Shown piece by piece: positions 45,106 to 55,216 of a stretch of DNA of 64,000 nt. The DNA is taken from assembly GCF_900156165.1 (NCBI RefSeq), contig NZ_FTMY01000015.1, positions 62,001 to 126,000 of the forward strand. The letters run 5' to 3'. How positions within the stretch are numbered: the stretch's first letter is position 1; the number at the start of each line of letters is the position of its first letter. The notes below the pieces were generated by a model, which was not told the DNA's origin, ran no database searches, and worked only from the letters and a program-made list of their open reading frames with translations. The DNA is from Pseudacidovorax sp. RU35E. Its GTDB lineage: Bacteria > Pseudomonadota > Gammaproteobacteria > Burkholderiales > Burkholderiaceae_C. Position numbers and translations under genes: made by a program.

Positions 45106-46338
45106 CTAGAACAGCACCCGGCTCTTGATCGTCCCCGGCACCTTGGCCAGCGCCTCGTGCGCCACGTCGGACGACGTCGCATCCACGTCGGTCACCACGT
45201 AGCCCACCTTGTCGTTGGTCTGCAGGTACTGCGCCGCGATGTTGATGTGGTGGTCTGCAAACACCTGGTTCACGGCCGAAAGCACACCGGGCACGTTGCG
45301 ATGGATGTGCAGCAGCCGGTGCTTGCCCGGATGCGCCGGCAGCGCCACCTCAGGAAAGTTGACCGAGCGCGTGGTCGTGCCGTTGTCGCTGTAGCGCACC
45401 AGCTTCTCGGCCACCTCGACGCCGATGTTGGCCTGCGCCTCCATGGTCGAGCCACCGATGTGCGGCGTAAGGATCACGTTGTCCAGCCCGCGCAGCGGCG
45501 ACTGGAATTCATCCTTGTTGCTCTTGGGCTCCTTGGGAAAGACGTCGATGGCGGCGCCGAGCAGCCGACGCTCGCGCAGGGCCGCGGCCAGCGCTTCGAT
45601 GACCACCACCGTGCCGCGTGAGGCATTGATGAGGATGGCGCCCGGCTTCATGGCCGCGATCTCGGCCTCGCCGACCATCCATTGCGTGGAGGGCAGCTCC
45701 GGCACATGCAGGCTCACGATGTCGGACTGGGCCAGCAGCTCATCCAGGCTGCGGGCCTGGCGCGCATTGCCCAGCGGCAGCTTGGCCACCACGTCGTGGA
45801 AGACCACATGCATGCCCAGCGCCTCGGCCAGCACCGACAGTTGCGCGCCGATGGAGCCGTAGCCCACGATGCCCAGCGTCTTGCCGCGGATCTCGTAGGC
45901 GTTGTCGGCGGTCTTGAGCCAGCCGCCGCGATGGGCCGCAGCGTTCTTCTCGGGCACGCCGCGCAGCAGCAGGATGGCCTCGGCCAGCACCAGCTCTGCC
46001 ACCGAACGGGTGTTGGAGTACGGCGCGTTGAACACCGCCACCCCATGCTCGCGGGCCGCGTCCAGATCGATCTGGTTGGTGCCGATGCAGAAGGCGCCCA
46101 CGGCCACCAGCTTGGGGGCGGCGGCGAACACCTCGGCCGTGAGCTGCGTGCGCGAGCGGATGCCCAGGAAGTGGACGTCGGCCAGGCGGGCCTTCAGCTC
46201 TTCGCCTTCGAGCGCCCCGGGCAGGACCTCCACCTGCGTGTAGCCGGAGGCCTGCAGCAGTTCGACCGCGGAAGGATGGATGCCCTCCAGCAACAGGAAC
46301 CTGATCTTGCCCTTGTCCAGCGAGGTGGTCTTCGTCAT
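45106..46338 (-). CDS. serA: D-3-phosphoglycerate dehydrogenase
   Basis: A 410-residue enzyme for the first step of serine synthesis (3-phosphoglycerate to 3-phosphohydroxypyruvate, NAD-linked). It shows the Rossmann motif GIVGYGSIGAQLSVLAEALG (near residue 158), NASRGTVV, the catalytic PHIGGST, and a C-terminal ACT domain (HRNVPGVLSAVNQVFADHHI) that usually mediates serine feedback. The ATG at 46336-46338 gives the family length; an ATG 9 bp upstream is also possible. It is divergent from ugpB across about 200 bp. Confidence 0.96.
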   Translation of the reverse strand: MTKTTSLDKGKIRFLLLEGIHPSAVELLQASGYTQVEVLPGALEGEELKARLADVHFLGIRSRTQLTAEVFAAAPKLVAVGAFCIGTNQIDLDAAREHGVAVFNAPYSNTRSVAELVLAEAILLLRGVPEKNAAAHRGGWLKTADNAYEIRGKTLGIVGYGSIGAQLSVLAEALGMHVVFHDVVAKLPLGNARQARSLDELLAQSDIVSLHVPELPSTQWMVGEAEIAAMKPGAILINASRGTVVVIEALAAALRERRLLGAAIDVFPKEPKSNKDEFQSPLRGLDNVILTPHIGGSTMEAQANIGVEVAEKLVRYSDNGTTTRSVNFPEVALPAHPGKHRLLHIHRNVPGVLSAVNQVFADHHINIAAQYLQTNDKVGYVVTDVDATSSDVAHEALAKVPGTIKSRVLF

Positions 46339-46481
46339 GCCTGGCATCAACACGTTGTCAAAACGGTCGAGTATGGTTGAAGCCTGCTGCACCGCCGCAG
46401 CGCATGCGCGCCGCCCTGGCCGCAAAAAGGGTTTCCCCGCTTGAGCTCGGAGTGCCAGCCATGCGACAACCCGCCGTCATG

Positions 46482-46510
46482 CTGTCACAAGACAGCCATA
46501 GTCTTTTCAC
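46482..46510 (+). promoter_or_regulatory. Pho-box-like sequence upstream of ugpB
   Basis: Three 7-mers spaced 11 bp apart: CTGTCAC, CAGCCAT and TTTTCAC (starts 46482, 46493, 46504), resembling tandem PhoB half-sites (consensus CTGTCAT with 4-nt gaps). They lie 28-56 bp before the ugpB ATG. In E. coli, ugpB is activated by PhoB under phosphate limitation. The match is imperfect, so this is a candidate site. Confidence 0.5.
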
Positions 46511-46537
46511 TTTTGTCATTCGCATCCAGGAGTCTTC

Positions 46538-47848
46538 ATGCGATTCACGCAACTTGCTGCAGCCGCCACCGTGGCCGTCATGGCCGCCGTTCCGGCGCAC
46601 GCACAGACCGAGATCCAGTGGTGGCACGCCATGAGCGGCCCGCTGGGCGAGTGGGTCAACGACCTCGCCAAGCAGTACAACGAGAGCCAGAAGGAATACA
46701 AGGTGGTGCCCACCTTCAAAGGCACCTATGACGAGTCGATGACCGCCGCCATCGCCGCCTTCCGCTCGGGCAACGCCCCGCACATCCTGCAGGTGTTCGA
46801 AGTGGGCACGGCCACGATGATGGCCTCCAAGGCCGCCATCAAGCCGGTGGCCGAGGTGATGAAGGAAAGCGGCGTGAGCTTCGATCCCAAGGCCTACATC
46901 CCCGCCGTGGCCGGCTACTACACGGCCCCCAACGGCCAGATGCTGAGCCTGCCCTTCAACAGCTCGACGACGATCTTTTACTACAACAAGGACGCTTTCA
47001 AGGCAGCCGGGCTGGACCCCGAAAAGGCACCGAAGACCTGGCCCGAGGTCGTCGCCGCCGCCGCCAAGCTCAAGGCCAGCGGCCACAAGTGCCCCTTCAC
47101 CACCAGCTGGATCAGCTGGACGCAGCTCGAGAGCTTCTCGACCTGGCACAACACGCTGTTCGCGACGCGCAACAACGGCTTCGGCGGCACCGACGCGCGC
47201 CTGGCCTTCAATTCGCCGCTGCATGTGCGCCACTTCGAGAACCTGGCCAACATGGCCAAGCAGGGCCTGTTCGTCTACAAGGGCCGTGGCAATGTGCCGG
47301 ACGCCGCCTTCCCGGCCGGCGAGTGCGCCATGATGACCGGCTCGTCGGGCCTGTACGCCCGCGTGGCCAAGGACGCCAAGTTCGCCTATGGTCTTTCGGC
47401 CCTGCCCTACTACCCCGACGTGGACGGCACGCCCCAGAACACCGTGATCGGCGGCGCCAGCCTGTGGATCATGGCGGGCAAGAAGCCGGCCGAGTACAAG
47501 GGCGTGGCGGACTTCTTCAAGTTCCTGTCGAACGCCGATGTGCAGTCGGCCAGCCACAAGCGCACCGGCTACCTGCCGATCACCCTGGCCGCCTATGAGC
47601 TCACCGAGAAGTCCGGCTTCTACAAGGAGAAGCCGGGCACCGACGTGGCCGTGACGCAGATGATCCGCAAGACCACCGACAAGTCGCGCGGCATCCGCCT
47701 GGGCAACTTCGTGCAGATCCGCACCATCATCGACGAGGAGACCGAGCAGATCTGGTCTGGCAAGAAGAGCGCCAAGGAGGCGCTGGACGCCGCCGTGCAG
47801 CGCGGCAACGAGCAACTGGAGCGATTCCAGAAGGCCACGCGCAGCTGA
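46538..47848 (+). CDS. ugpB: sn-Glycerol-3-phosphate ABC transporter, periplasmic binding protein
   Basis: A 436-residue periplasmic protein: signal peptide (LAAAATVAVMAAVPAHAQ, cleavage near AHA-QTE), then a two-lobe binding fold with TEIQWWHAMSGPLGEWVND at the mature N-terminus and GKGNVPDAAFPAGECAMMTGSSG-like segments (here GRGNVPDAAFPAGECAMMTG) typical of UgpB. It delivers glycerol-3-phosphate or glycerophosphodiesters to UgpAE. AGGAG precedes the ATG. It heads ugpBAECQ; a hairpin lies after the stop, before ugpA. Confidence 0.96.
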   Translation: MRFTQLAAAATVAVMAAVPAHAQTEIQWWHAMSGPLGEWVNDLAKQYNESQKEYKVVPTFKGTYDESMTAAIAAFRSGNAPHILQVFEVGTATMMASKAAIKPVAEVMKESGVSFDPKAYIPAVAGYYTAPNGQMLSLPFNSSTTIFYYNKDAFKAAGLDPEKAPKTWPEVVAAAAKLKASGHKCPFTTSWISWTQLESFSTWHNTLFATRNNGFGGTDARLAFNSPLHVRHFENLANMAKQGLFVYKGRGNVPDAAFPAGECAMMTGSSGLYARVAKDAKFAYGLSALPYYPDVDGTPQNTVIGGASLWIMAGKKPAEYKGVADFFKFLSNADVQSASHKRTGYLPITLAAYELTEKSGFYKEKPGTDVAVTQMIRKTTDKSRGIRLGNFVQIRTIIDEETEQIWSGKKSAKEALDAAVQRGNEQLERFQKATRS

Positions 47849-47884
47849 CCTTCGCCCCTTGCGCTGTCGCATGCGCGACCCCAG

Positions 47885-47907
47885 GTCCCCCCGTGACACC
47901 GGGGGAC
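47885..47907 (+). other. Intergenic hairpin between ugpB and ugpA
   Basis: Inverted repeat GTCCCCC / GGGGGAC (7-bp stem, 9-nt loop) 37 bp after the ugpB stop. No T-run follows. A stem in this place could protect or partly terminate the mRNA so that the binding protein exceeds the permeases; this is inference from transporter operons in general. Confidence 0.5.
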
Positions 47908-47993
47908 GCAGGGGCCGCGAATGTTGACACAACGTAGACTCCCGACCGCCCGCACTGCTCCGCGCTGCGGGCGTTCCTGTTTCTCGATGCCCC

Positions 47994-48875
47994 ATGGAAA
48001 AACGCGTCCTCTTCCGATCCTCCTGGCTGCCCTGGGTGCTCATCGCGCCCCAGATGGCGGTGATCCTGGTGTTCTTCTTCTGGCCTGCCAGCCAGGCCGT
48101 GCTGCAGTCCCTGCAGAGTGAGGACGCCTTTGGCACGTCGACCGTGTTCGTGGGGCTGGAGAACTTCCAGCACCTGTTTCAGGACCCGGCCTACATCGAG
48201 TCCTTCAAGGTCACGGCCATCTTCTCGGTGCTGGTGGCCGGCTGCGGCATCGCGCTGTCGCTGATGCTGGCCATCTTTGCCGACCGCATCCTGCGCGGGG
48301 CGCTGGCGTACAAGACCTTCCTGATCATTCCCTATGCAGTGGCGCCCGCCGTGGCAGGGGTGCTGTGGGTGTTCATGTTCTCGCCCTCGATCGGCGTCGT
48401 CGCCTACGGCCTGCGCAGGATGGGCTACGACTGGAACCACCTGATCAACTCCAACCAGGCGCTGTCGCTGATCGTGGTGGCGGCGGTGTGGAAGCAGATC
48501 TCCTACAACTTCCTGTTCTTCCTCGCGGGCCTGCAGTCGATCCCGAAGGCGCTGATCGAGGCGGCCTCCATCGATGGCGCCGGGCCCATGCGGCGCTTCT
48601 GGACCATCCAGTTCCCGCTGCTGTCGCCGACCACCTTCTTCCTGCTGGTGATCAACGTGGTGTATGCCTTCTTCGACACCTTCGCGCTGGTGCATGCCAC
48701 CACCGAGGGTGGCCCGGGGCGCGACACGGCCATCCTGGTCTACAAGGTCTGGCACGACGGCTTCCGTGCGCTCGACCTCGGCGGCTCGGCCGCCCAGTCG
48801 GTGGTGCTGATGCTGATCGTCGTCGTGCTGACGGTGGTGCAGTTCCGCTACGTCGAGAAAAAAGTCCAGTACTGA
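47994..48875 (+). CDS. ugpA: sn-Glycerol-3-phosphate ABC transporter permease UgpA
   Basis: A 293-residue inner-membrane permease with six helices. The ABC permease signature (EAA loop) is [22 protein letters not shown] near residue 195. The N-terminal [20 protein letters not shown] and SLQSEDAFG resemble UgpA. It pairs with UgpE. It follows the ugpB-ugpA hairpin region and precedes ugpE by 10 bp. Confidence 0.96.
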   Translation: MEKRVLFRSSWLPWVLIAPQMAVILVFFFWPASQAVLQSLQSEDAFGTSTVFVGLENFQHLFQDPAYIESFKVTAIFSVLVAGCGIALSLMLAIFADRILRGALAYKTFLIIPYAVAPAVAGVLWVFMFSPSIGVVAYGLRRMGYDWNHLINSNQALSLIVVAAVWKQISYNFLFFLAGLQSIPKALIEAASIDGAGPMRRFWTIQFPLLSPTTFFLLVINVVYAFFDTFALVHATTEGGPGRDTAILVYKVWHDGFRALDLGGSAAQSVVLMLIVVVLTVVQFRYVEKKVQY

Positions 48876-48885
48876 TCGAGTCACC

Positions 48886-49737
48886 ATGGTTGAACGACGC
48901 CCCGGCCTGACGGTCCTTTCGCATGTGGTGCTCCTGCTGGGCATCCTGATCATCGCCTTCCCGATCTACCTGGCCTTCGTGGCCTCGACGCACACGCGCG
49001 ACGAGATCGTGCAGGTGCCCATGCCGCTCACGCCCGGCAAGCACCTGATCGAGAACTACACCGCCGCCCTCACCGGTACCGCCGAGACGCAGGGTTCCAA
49101 GGCGGCCGTGGGCCGCATGATGTGGGTGAGCCTGGTCACGGCGCTGGTGATCGCCATCGGCAAGATCGCCATCTCGCTGCTGTCGGCCTTCGCCATCGTG
49201 TACTTCCGCTTCCCGTTCAAGAAGCTCGTCTTCTGGATGATCTTCGTGACGCTGATGTTGCCGGTGGAGGTGCGCATCCTGCCCACCTACAAGGTCCTGT
49301 CGGACCTGAACATGCTCAACACGTATGCGGGCCTCACCGTGCCGCTGATCGCTTCGGCGACGGCCACCTTCCTGTTCCGGCAGTTCTTCCTGTCGGTGCC
49401 GGACGAGCTGGTGGAGGCGGCGCGCATCGACGGCGCAGGGCCCATGCGCTTCTTCAAGGACATCCTGGTGCCGCTGTCGCAGACCTCCATCGCGGCGCTG
49501 TTCGTGATCCAGTTCATCTACGGCTGGAACCAGTACCTCTGGCCGCTGCTGGCCACCACCACCGAGGACATGTACCCGGTGGTGATCGGCATCAAGCGCA
49601 TGATCGCCAGCGGCGACGCGGCCAACGACTGGAACATCATCATGGCGACGGCCATCCTGGCGCTGCTGCCGCCGGCGGTGGTCGTGATCCTGATGCAGAA
49701 ATGGTTCGTCAAGGGCCTTGTTGACACCGAGAAATGA
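48886..49737 (+). CDS. ugpE: sn-Glycerol-3-phosphate ABC transporter permease UgpE
   Basis: A 283-residue permease with six helices: YLAFVASTHTRDEIVQVPMPLTPG near the N-terminus and the EAA loop [21 protein letters not shown] near residue 178. It forms the channel with UgpA. The start is 10 bp after the ugpA stop. A 143-bp gap with an inverted-repeat element separates it from ugpC. Confidence 0.96.
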   Translation: MVERRPGLTVLSHVVLLLGILIIAFPIYLAFVASTHTRDEIVQVPMPLTPGKHLIENYTAALTGTAETQGSKAAVGRMMWVSLVTALVIAIGKIAISLLSAFAIVYFRFPFKKLVFWMIFVTLMLPVEVRILPTYKVLSDLNMLNTYAGLTVPLIASATATFLFRQFFLSVPDELVEAARIDGAGPMRFFKDILVPLSQTSIAALFVIQFIYGWNQYLWPLLATTTEDMYPVVIGIKRMIASGDAANDWNIIMATAILALLPPAVVVILMQKWFVKGLVDTEK

Positions 49738-49758
49738 GCCCACCCCCGTTTCTTGCTC

Positions 49759-49832
49759 ACTTCGTGTAGCCGAATCCCCCCTCAAGGGGGCGACACCAGC
49801 GGCCCGGCAAAGCCGGTTCCGCGGTGTCCCCC
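49759..49832. repeat. Intergenic inverted-repeat element between ugpE and ugpC
   Basis: Two hairpins in tandem: CCCCC-TCAA-GGGGG (49777-49790), then a longer bulged stem from GACACC to GGTGTC (49792-49828) with nested GCGG/CCGC and CCGGC-AAA-GCCGG. The sequence, including the flank CTTCGTGTAGCCGA, resembles a repeat I recall between genes in Comamonadaceae genomes (REP-like). Only one copy is in this window. It may affect mRNA stability or termination. Confidence 0.6.
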
Positions 49833-49880
49833 GCCTGGATCGCGCCTCTTCCAACGTCGCAACCTGTTTTTAGTTTTCTT

Positions 49881-50891
<1,011 letters not shown>

Positions 50892-51629
50892 GTGCCCCCC
50901 TGGCCCTATCCCCGCTGGATCGCCCATCGCGGCGCCGGCAGGCTCGCGCCCGAGAACACGCTGGCCGCCTTCCGGCTGGGCGCGGAACATGGCTACCGCA
51001 TGTTCGAATGCGATGCCAAGCTCAGCCAGGACGGCGTGGTCTTCCTGATGCACGACGCCACGCTGGCCCGCACCACCGGCAGGTCCGGCATCGGCGGCGA
51101 GCAACCCTGGTCGACCCTGTCGCAGCTGGACGCGGGCGGCTGGCATTCGCGCCGCTATGCCGGCGAGCCGCTGCCCACGCTGGCCGCGTTGGCGCGCTTC
51201 TGCCTGGCCAACGGCCACCTGCTGAACATCGAGATCAAGCCCACGCCCGGGACCGATGCCGAGACCGGCGCCGCCGTCGCACGTGAGGCGGCGCGCCTGT
51301 GGGCCGGCGCTGCGGTGCAGCCGCTGCTCAGCTCCTTCCGCCCCGATGCCCTGGCCGCCGCGCGCGACGCCGAACCAGCGCTGCCGCGCGCGCTGCTGCT
51401 CGACTCCCTGCGCAGCGACTGGCTGGATCTCGCGCGCCAGCTCGGCTGCACGGCCATCGTCTGCAACCACGCGTTGTGGGACGCGAAGACCGTGGCCGAT
51501 GCCCGCGCCGCCGGATTCCGGCAGCTGAGCTACACGGTGAACGACGACTGGGCGGCGCAGCGACTCATCGATCTGGGCACCGACGGCATCATCACGGACC
51601 GGATCGACCTGTTCTCGCCCGCGGGCTGA
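50892..51629 (+). CDS. ugpQ: Glycerophosphodiester phosphodiesterase UgpQ
   Basis: A 245-residue cytoplasmic GDPD enzyme hydrolysing glycerophosphodiesters to glycerol-3-phosphate and alcohol. The catalytic motif is IAHRGAGRLAPENTLAAFRLG (His, Arg, Glu, Asn) and a later FECDAKLSQDG and MHDATLARTT supply metal and acid residues. The start is GTG at 50892, directly after the ugpC TGA, so it is probably coupled. With the transporter it would use phospholipid breakdown products as phosphate and carbon sources. Confidence 0.94.
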   Translation: MPPWPYPRWIAHRGAGRLAPENTLAAFRLGAEHGYRMFECDAKLSQDGVVFLMHDATLARTTGRSGIGGEQPWSTLSQLDAGGWHSRRYAGEPLPTLAALARFCLANGHLLNIEIKPTPGTDAETGAAVAREAARLWAGAAVQPLLSSFRPDALAAARDAEPALPRALLLDSLRSDWLDLARQLGCTAIVCNHALWDAKTVADARAAGFRQLSYTVNDDWAAQRLIDLGTDGIITDRIDLFSPAG

Positions 51630-51701
51630 GTCGGCCGCCGCCCGCCGGTCGGCTGGCGCAGTGACAGCGCTGGCCGACAGTCCCCGTCGGGCCGCCTGCC
51701 T

Positions 51702-54173
51702 ATGATCCAGCGGATGCGCCGGACTCCGCGTCTTCTCCTTCTCCTCGCCTTGTGGCTGGCCCTGTGGGCAGGCCTGCTGCCACTGACCGGCGTCCAGGCC
51801 CAGGCTCAGGCCCAAACGGCCGCCGCCGCTGCGGGCGCCGCAGGCCAGGCCGATGCGCCTGCCGACATCAACACGCTGCGTGCGCAGCTCACGGCGCTGC
51901 CCAAGTCGGCCGAGACCAGCGATGAAGCCCGCCTGCTGGTGCGCCAGGTCGACGCCATCGGCATCGCCGCGCAGAAACTCATCGACCTGCGCACCGGCCA
52001 GCTCAACGACCTGAACGCCCGCCTGGGCGAACTGGGCCCGGCACCCGCCGCCGGCACCACCGAAGACCCGGACGTCACACGGCAGCGGACCGCGCTCACG
52101 CGCGAGCGCAACGGCGTGGATGCCGACATCCGCCTGGCCCGGCTGGTGGTGGTCGATGCCCAGCAGCGCGCCACCGAACTGTTGAACAAGCGCCGCCAGG
52201 ACTTCGAGGCCCGCCTGACCGAGCGCACGGCGTCACCGTTGTCGCCCGCCTTCTGGCGCGGCCTGGCCGATGCCTGGCCGGACGACCGCGACCGACTGCG
52301 GCCCCTGCTCACCGAGCTGCGCACTGCCGTGTCGGCCGCCCTGATGCCAGGGCAGCGCGGCGTGGTCCTCTCCGCCCTGTTGCTGGCGCTCCTGATCATC
52401 ACCCTGGGCAACATGCTGGCCGAGCGTGCCCTGGTGGCGCTGGCGCAGCGCCTCCTGCCTGGAGGCCGGCTGCGGCGCTCGCTGCTCGTCATCGCCGTGG
52501 TCTTCGTCAACATGCTGCTGGTGGCGCTGGCGCTGCACGGCCTCAGAGGCCTCATGGAAGACCGGCAACTGCTGGGAGAGGCGGCGCGTGAGCTGGTCAA
52601 GGAGCTGATCGGCGTCGCGTTGTTCATGACCTTCGTGCTCAGCCTGGGCCGTGCCCTGCTGGCCAATGCGCGGCGCTCCTGGCGGCTGCCGCCCATCGCA
52701 GACACCATGGCGATGCGGCTGCGACCCTTTCCACTGCTGGTCGCCATCGTCGGTGCCCTGGTGTGGATTCCAGCGCAGGTGAATGCGCTCGTGGAGGCCA
52801 GTTATGCGGCCCTGCAGGCAACCCAGGCGGCCACCGCGGCGGCCTTGACCCTGCTGGTCGCCACGCTGATGTTCCGGCTGCGGCCTGCCGCCACCGGCGG
52901 CACGAGCGGCGGCGTGCAGGACGCGGCCACCGTTGTGGACACGACGGCGGGCAACGGCGGGACGCCGGCGCAGACCGTGCGGCCCGTGTGGGTCGGCCTG
53001 CTGCGGGGCCTGGTGGGCGTGGTCCTGCTGACCGTGGTGGGCCTGCTCGCCAGTGGCTACGTGGCGCTGGCCAGCCTGGTCGCCAGCCAGCTGATCTGGA
53101 CCGGCATCGTGGGTTGTGCCTTCTACGTGCTGTTCAAGTTCGTGGACGACCTCTGCATGGCCCTGCTGGCAGCACGCAGCGCCACCGGGCAGCGGCTGGC
53201 GGCCAGCTTCGGCCTGCAGCCCACGCGGCTGGACCAGGCGGCCGTGCTGCTATCGGGCGTGCTGCGGCTGGCATTGTTCTTCTACCTGATCGTCACGCTG
53301 ATGGCGCCGCTCGGCACGGGCCCCGAGGAGGTGGTGCAGCGCTCCGGCCAGCTCGGCAGCGGGCTGCAGGTGGGCGAGTTCCAGTTCGTGCCCGCGGCCC
53401 TGTTCAGCGCATTGGCCGTGCTGGTGGCGGGCTTCGTCGCGCTGCGGGTGCTGCGCGTGTGGCTGGACACGCGCTACTTCCCCGCCTCGGGCCTGGAGCC
53501 CGGCATGCGCAGCTCGCTGACCACACTGCTGGGTTACGCAGGCGGCGTGCTGGTGGTCGCGATGGCGCTGTCGGCGCTGGGCATCGGCATCAACCGCATC
53601 GCCTGGATCGCCAGCGCGCTGTCGGTGGGCATCGGCTTCGGTCTGCAGGCCATCGTGCAGAACTTCATCTCGGGCCTGATCCTGCTGGCCGAGCGGCCGG
53701 TGAAGGTGGGCGACTGGGTGGTGCTGGGCACCACCGAGGGCGACGTGCGGCGCATCAACGTGCGCGCCACCGAGATCCAGCTGGCCGATCGCTCCACGGT
53801 GATCGTGCCCAACTCGGAATTCATCACCAAGACCGTGCGCAACATGACGCTGGCCAATGCCGAAGGTCGAGTCCTGATCCGCCTGCCGATGCCGCTGGCC
53901 AGCGATGCGCGCCATGTGCGCGATCTGATGCTGGCGGCCTGCGCAGCGCACCCGTCCATCCTGCCCACGCCCGCGCCCTCGGTGTCGCTGGAGGGCATCG
54001 AGAACGGCATGCTGATCTTCCAGGCGATCGCCTATGTCAACAGCCCGCGCGTGGCCGGCGGGGTGAAGAGCGACCTGCTCTTCACCATGCTGGAAGACTT
54101 CAAGCAGGCGGGGCTGCCGCTGGTGACGCCCGTGGTCACGGCCACCCCGCCAGCGCCCGCACCGCTGGCCTGA
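51702..54173 (+). CDS. MscS-type mechanosensitive channel with DUF3772 N-domain
   Basis: An 823-residue protein. A signal peptide (LLLLLALWLALWAGLLPL) leads a periplasmic, helical DUF3772-like region (about residues 40-200), followed by about ten membrane helices and the MscS core near residues 625-760 (INRIAWIASALSVGIGFGLQ then GLILLAERPVKVGDWV). The pore-lining helix and the beta domain (VRRINVRATEIQLADRS) are intact. It should open under membrane tension to release solutes. It is monocistronic and converges with the binding-protein gene. Confidence 0.93.
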   Translation: MIQRMRRTPRLLLLLALWLALWAGLLPLTGVQAQAQAQTAAAAAGAAGQADAPADINTLRAQLTALPKSAETSDEARLLVRQVDAIGIAAQKLIDLRTGQLNDLNARLGELGPAPAAGTTEDPDVTRQRTALTRERNGVDADIRLARLVVVDAQQRATELLNKRRQDFEARLTERTASPLSPAFWRGLADAWPDDRDRLRPLLTELRTAVSAALMPGQRGVVLSALLLALLIITLGNMLAERALVALAQRLLPGGRLRRSLLVIAVVFVNMLLVALALHGLRGLMEDRQLLGEAARELVKELIGVALFMTFVLSLGRALLANARRSWRLPPIADTMAMRLRPFPLLVAIVGALVWIPAQVNALVEASYAALQATQAATAAALTLLVATLMFRLRPAATGGTSGGVQDAATVVDTTAGNGGTPAQTVRPVWVGLLRGLVGVVLLTVVGLLASGYVALASLVASQLIWTGIVGCAFYVLFKFVDDLCMALLAARSATGQRLAASFGLQPTRLDQAAVLLSGVLRLALFFYLIVTLMAPLGTGPEEVVQRSGQLGSGLQVGEFQFVPAALFSALAVLVAGFVALRVLRVWLDTRYFPASGLEPGMRSSLTTLLGYAGGVLVVAMALSALGIGINRIAWIASALSVGIGFGLQAIVQNFISGLILLAERPVKVGDWVVLGTTEGDVRRINVRATEIQLADRSTVIVPNSEFITKTVRNMTLANAEGRVLIRLPMPLASDARHVRDLMLAACAAHPSILPTPAPSVSLEGIENGMLIFQAIAYVNSPRVAGGVKSDLLFTMLEDFKQAGLPLVTPVVTATPPAPAPLA

Positions 54174-54203
54174 CGCGAGGCTGCGCTCGGGCGGGCTGCA
54201 CGC

Positions 54204-55172
54204 TCACTCCGGCCGATAGTTCATCATCCGTATCGTTTCGCCAAAGCGCTGCCAGTCCGACTTGACCAGCTGCGCGAATTCGCCCGGCGCCGCACCGCCG
54301 GGCGTGAACCCCACGTTGAGGTAGAGGTCGCGCATCTGCGGCGCGGCGATGGCCCGGCCGATCTCCTGCTGCAGGGTGGTGACCGCGTCGGCGGGCGTTC
54401 CGCGGGGCGCAAAGACGCCGATCCAGCCGTCCATCTCCACGCTCGGATGGCCCAGCTCGCGGATGGTCGGCACCCCCGGGAAAGCCGGCAGGCGGTTGGG
54501 GCCCAGGTAGGCCATGGCCTTCAGGCGCCCGCTCTTGATCAGCTGCCCCACCGACCCGGCCGCGGGCCCCCAGCCGAGCGCGACCTGCCCGCCCGCCAGG
54601 TCGCGCACCTGGTCGCCCGAGGCCTTGTAGTGCACGGCCACCATGTCCACGCCCAGGGCCTTGGCCAGCAGCTCGCCACCAAAGTGCGAGATGGTGCCGG
54701 GGCTGTAGGTGCCATAGCTCACGCTGCCCTTGGGCTGGGCCTGCAGCCACTTGGCCAGGCCCGCGAAGTCGTTGGCGGGCATGGCCGGCCCGGTCAGCAG
54801 CAGCAGGCTGCCGCGGCCCATGTCCGTCACCGGCACCAGGTCGGTGAGCGGGTTGTAGGGCCAGCTCGGATAGGCCTGCGGATTGATGACCACGCCGGCC
54901 TGCACGGTGACGAGCAGCGTGTTGCCGTCCGGCGGACTGGTGGCCACCACCTGCCCGCCGATGCGGCCCTGGGCGCCGGCGCGGTTCTCCACCAGGACCG
55001 GGCGGCCCAGGCTCTGGCCCAGGCGGTCGGCCAGGGGCCGCAGCAATGCGTCCATGCCGCCGCCGGGCTGGTCGGTGGTGACGATGCGCAGGGGCGTCTG
55101 TGCCCGCGCCGGCAAGGGCGCGAGGGCAGGCAGGGCCGCCAGGCCGGCGGCAAGCAGTTCTCGGCGTTGCAT
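54204..55172 (-). CDS. Tripartite tricarboxylate transporter-type (Bug) periplasmic binding protein
   Basis: A 322-residue periplasmic protein. The signal peptide carries an RR pair (MQRRELLAAGLAALPALAPL) and cleaves near ARA-QTP. The mature part starts LRIVTTDQPGGGMDALLRPLA and contains VENRAGAQGRIGGQVV, a pattern diagnostic of Bug/TctC receptors (abundant in Comamonadaceae), which bind carboxylates or other small acids. No membrane TctA/TctB gene is nearby. A CAGGAG site precedes the ATG. It is the last gene of the sulfate-ester run, 44 bp after the arylsulfatase-family gene. Confidence 0.92.
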   Translation of the reverse strand: MQRRELLAAGLAALPALAPLPARAQTPLRIVTTDQPGGGMDALLRPLADRLGQSLGRPVLVENRAGAQGRIGGQVVATSPPDGNTLLVTVQAGVVINPQAYPSWPYNPLTDLVPVTDMGRGSLLLLTGPAMPANDFAGLAKWLQAQPKGSVSYGTYSPGTISHFGGELLAKALGVDMVAVHYKASGDQVRDLAGGQVALGWGPAAGSVGQLIKSGRLKAMAYLGPNRLPAFPGVPTIRELGHPSVEMDGWIGVFAPRGTPADAVTTLQQEIGRAIAAPQMRDLYLNVGFTPGGAAPGEFAQLVKSDWQRFGETIRMMNYRPE

Positions 55173-55216
55173 GGTTGTCTCCTGTCGTTGTGTCGTTCTA
55201 GGGGCGATGCGATCGG

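Noticed and set aside
47866-47920. Possible riboswitch before ugpA
   Set aside because: Only a simple stem is visible; no riboswitch core could be recognised.
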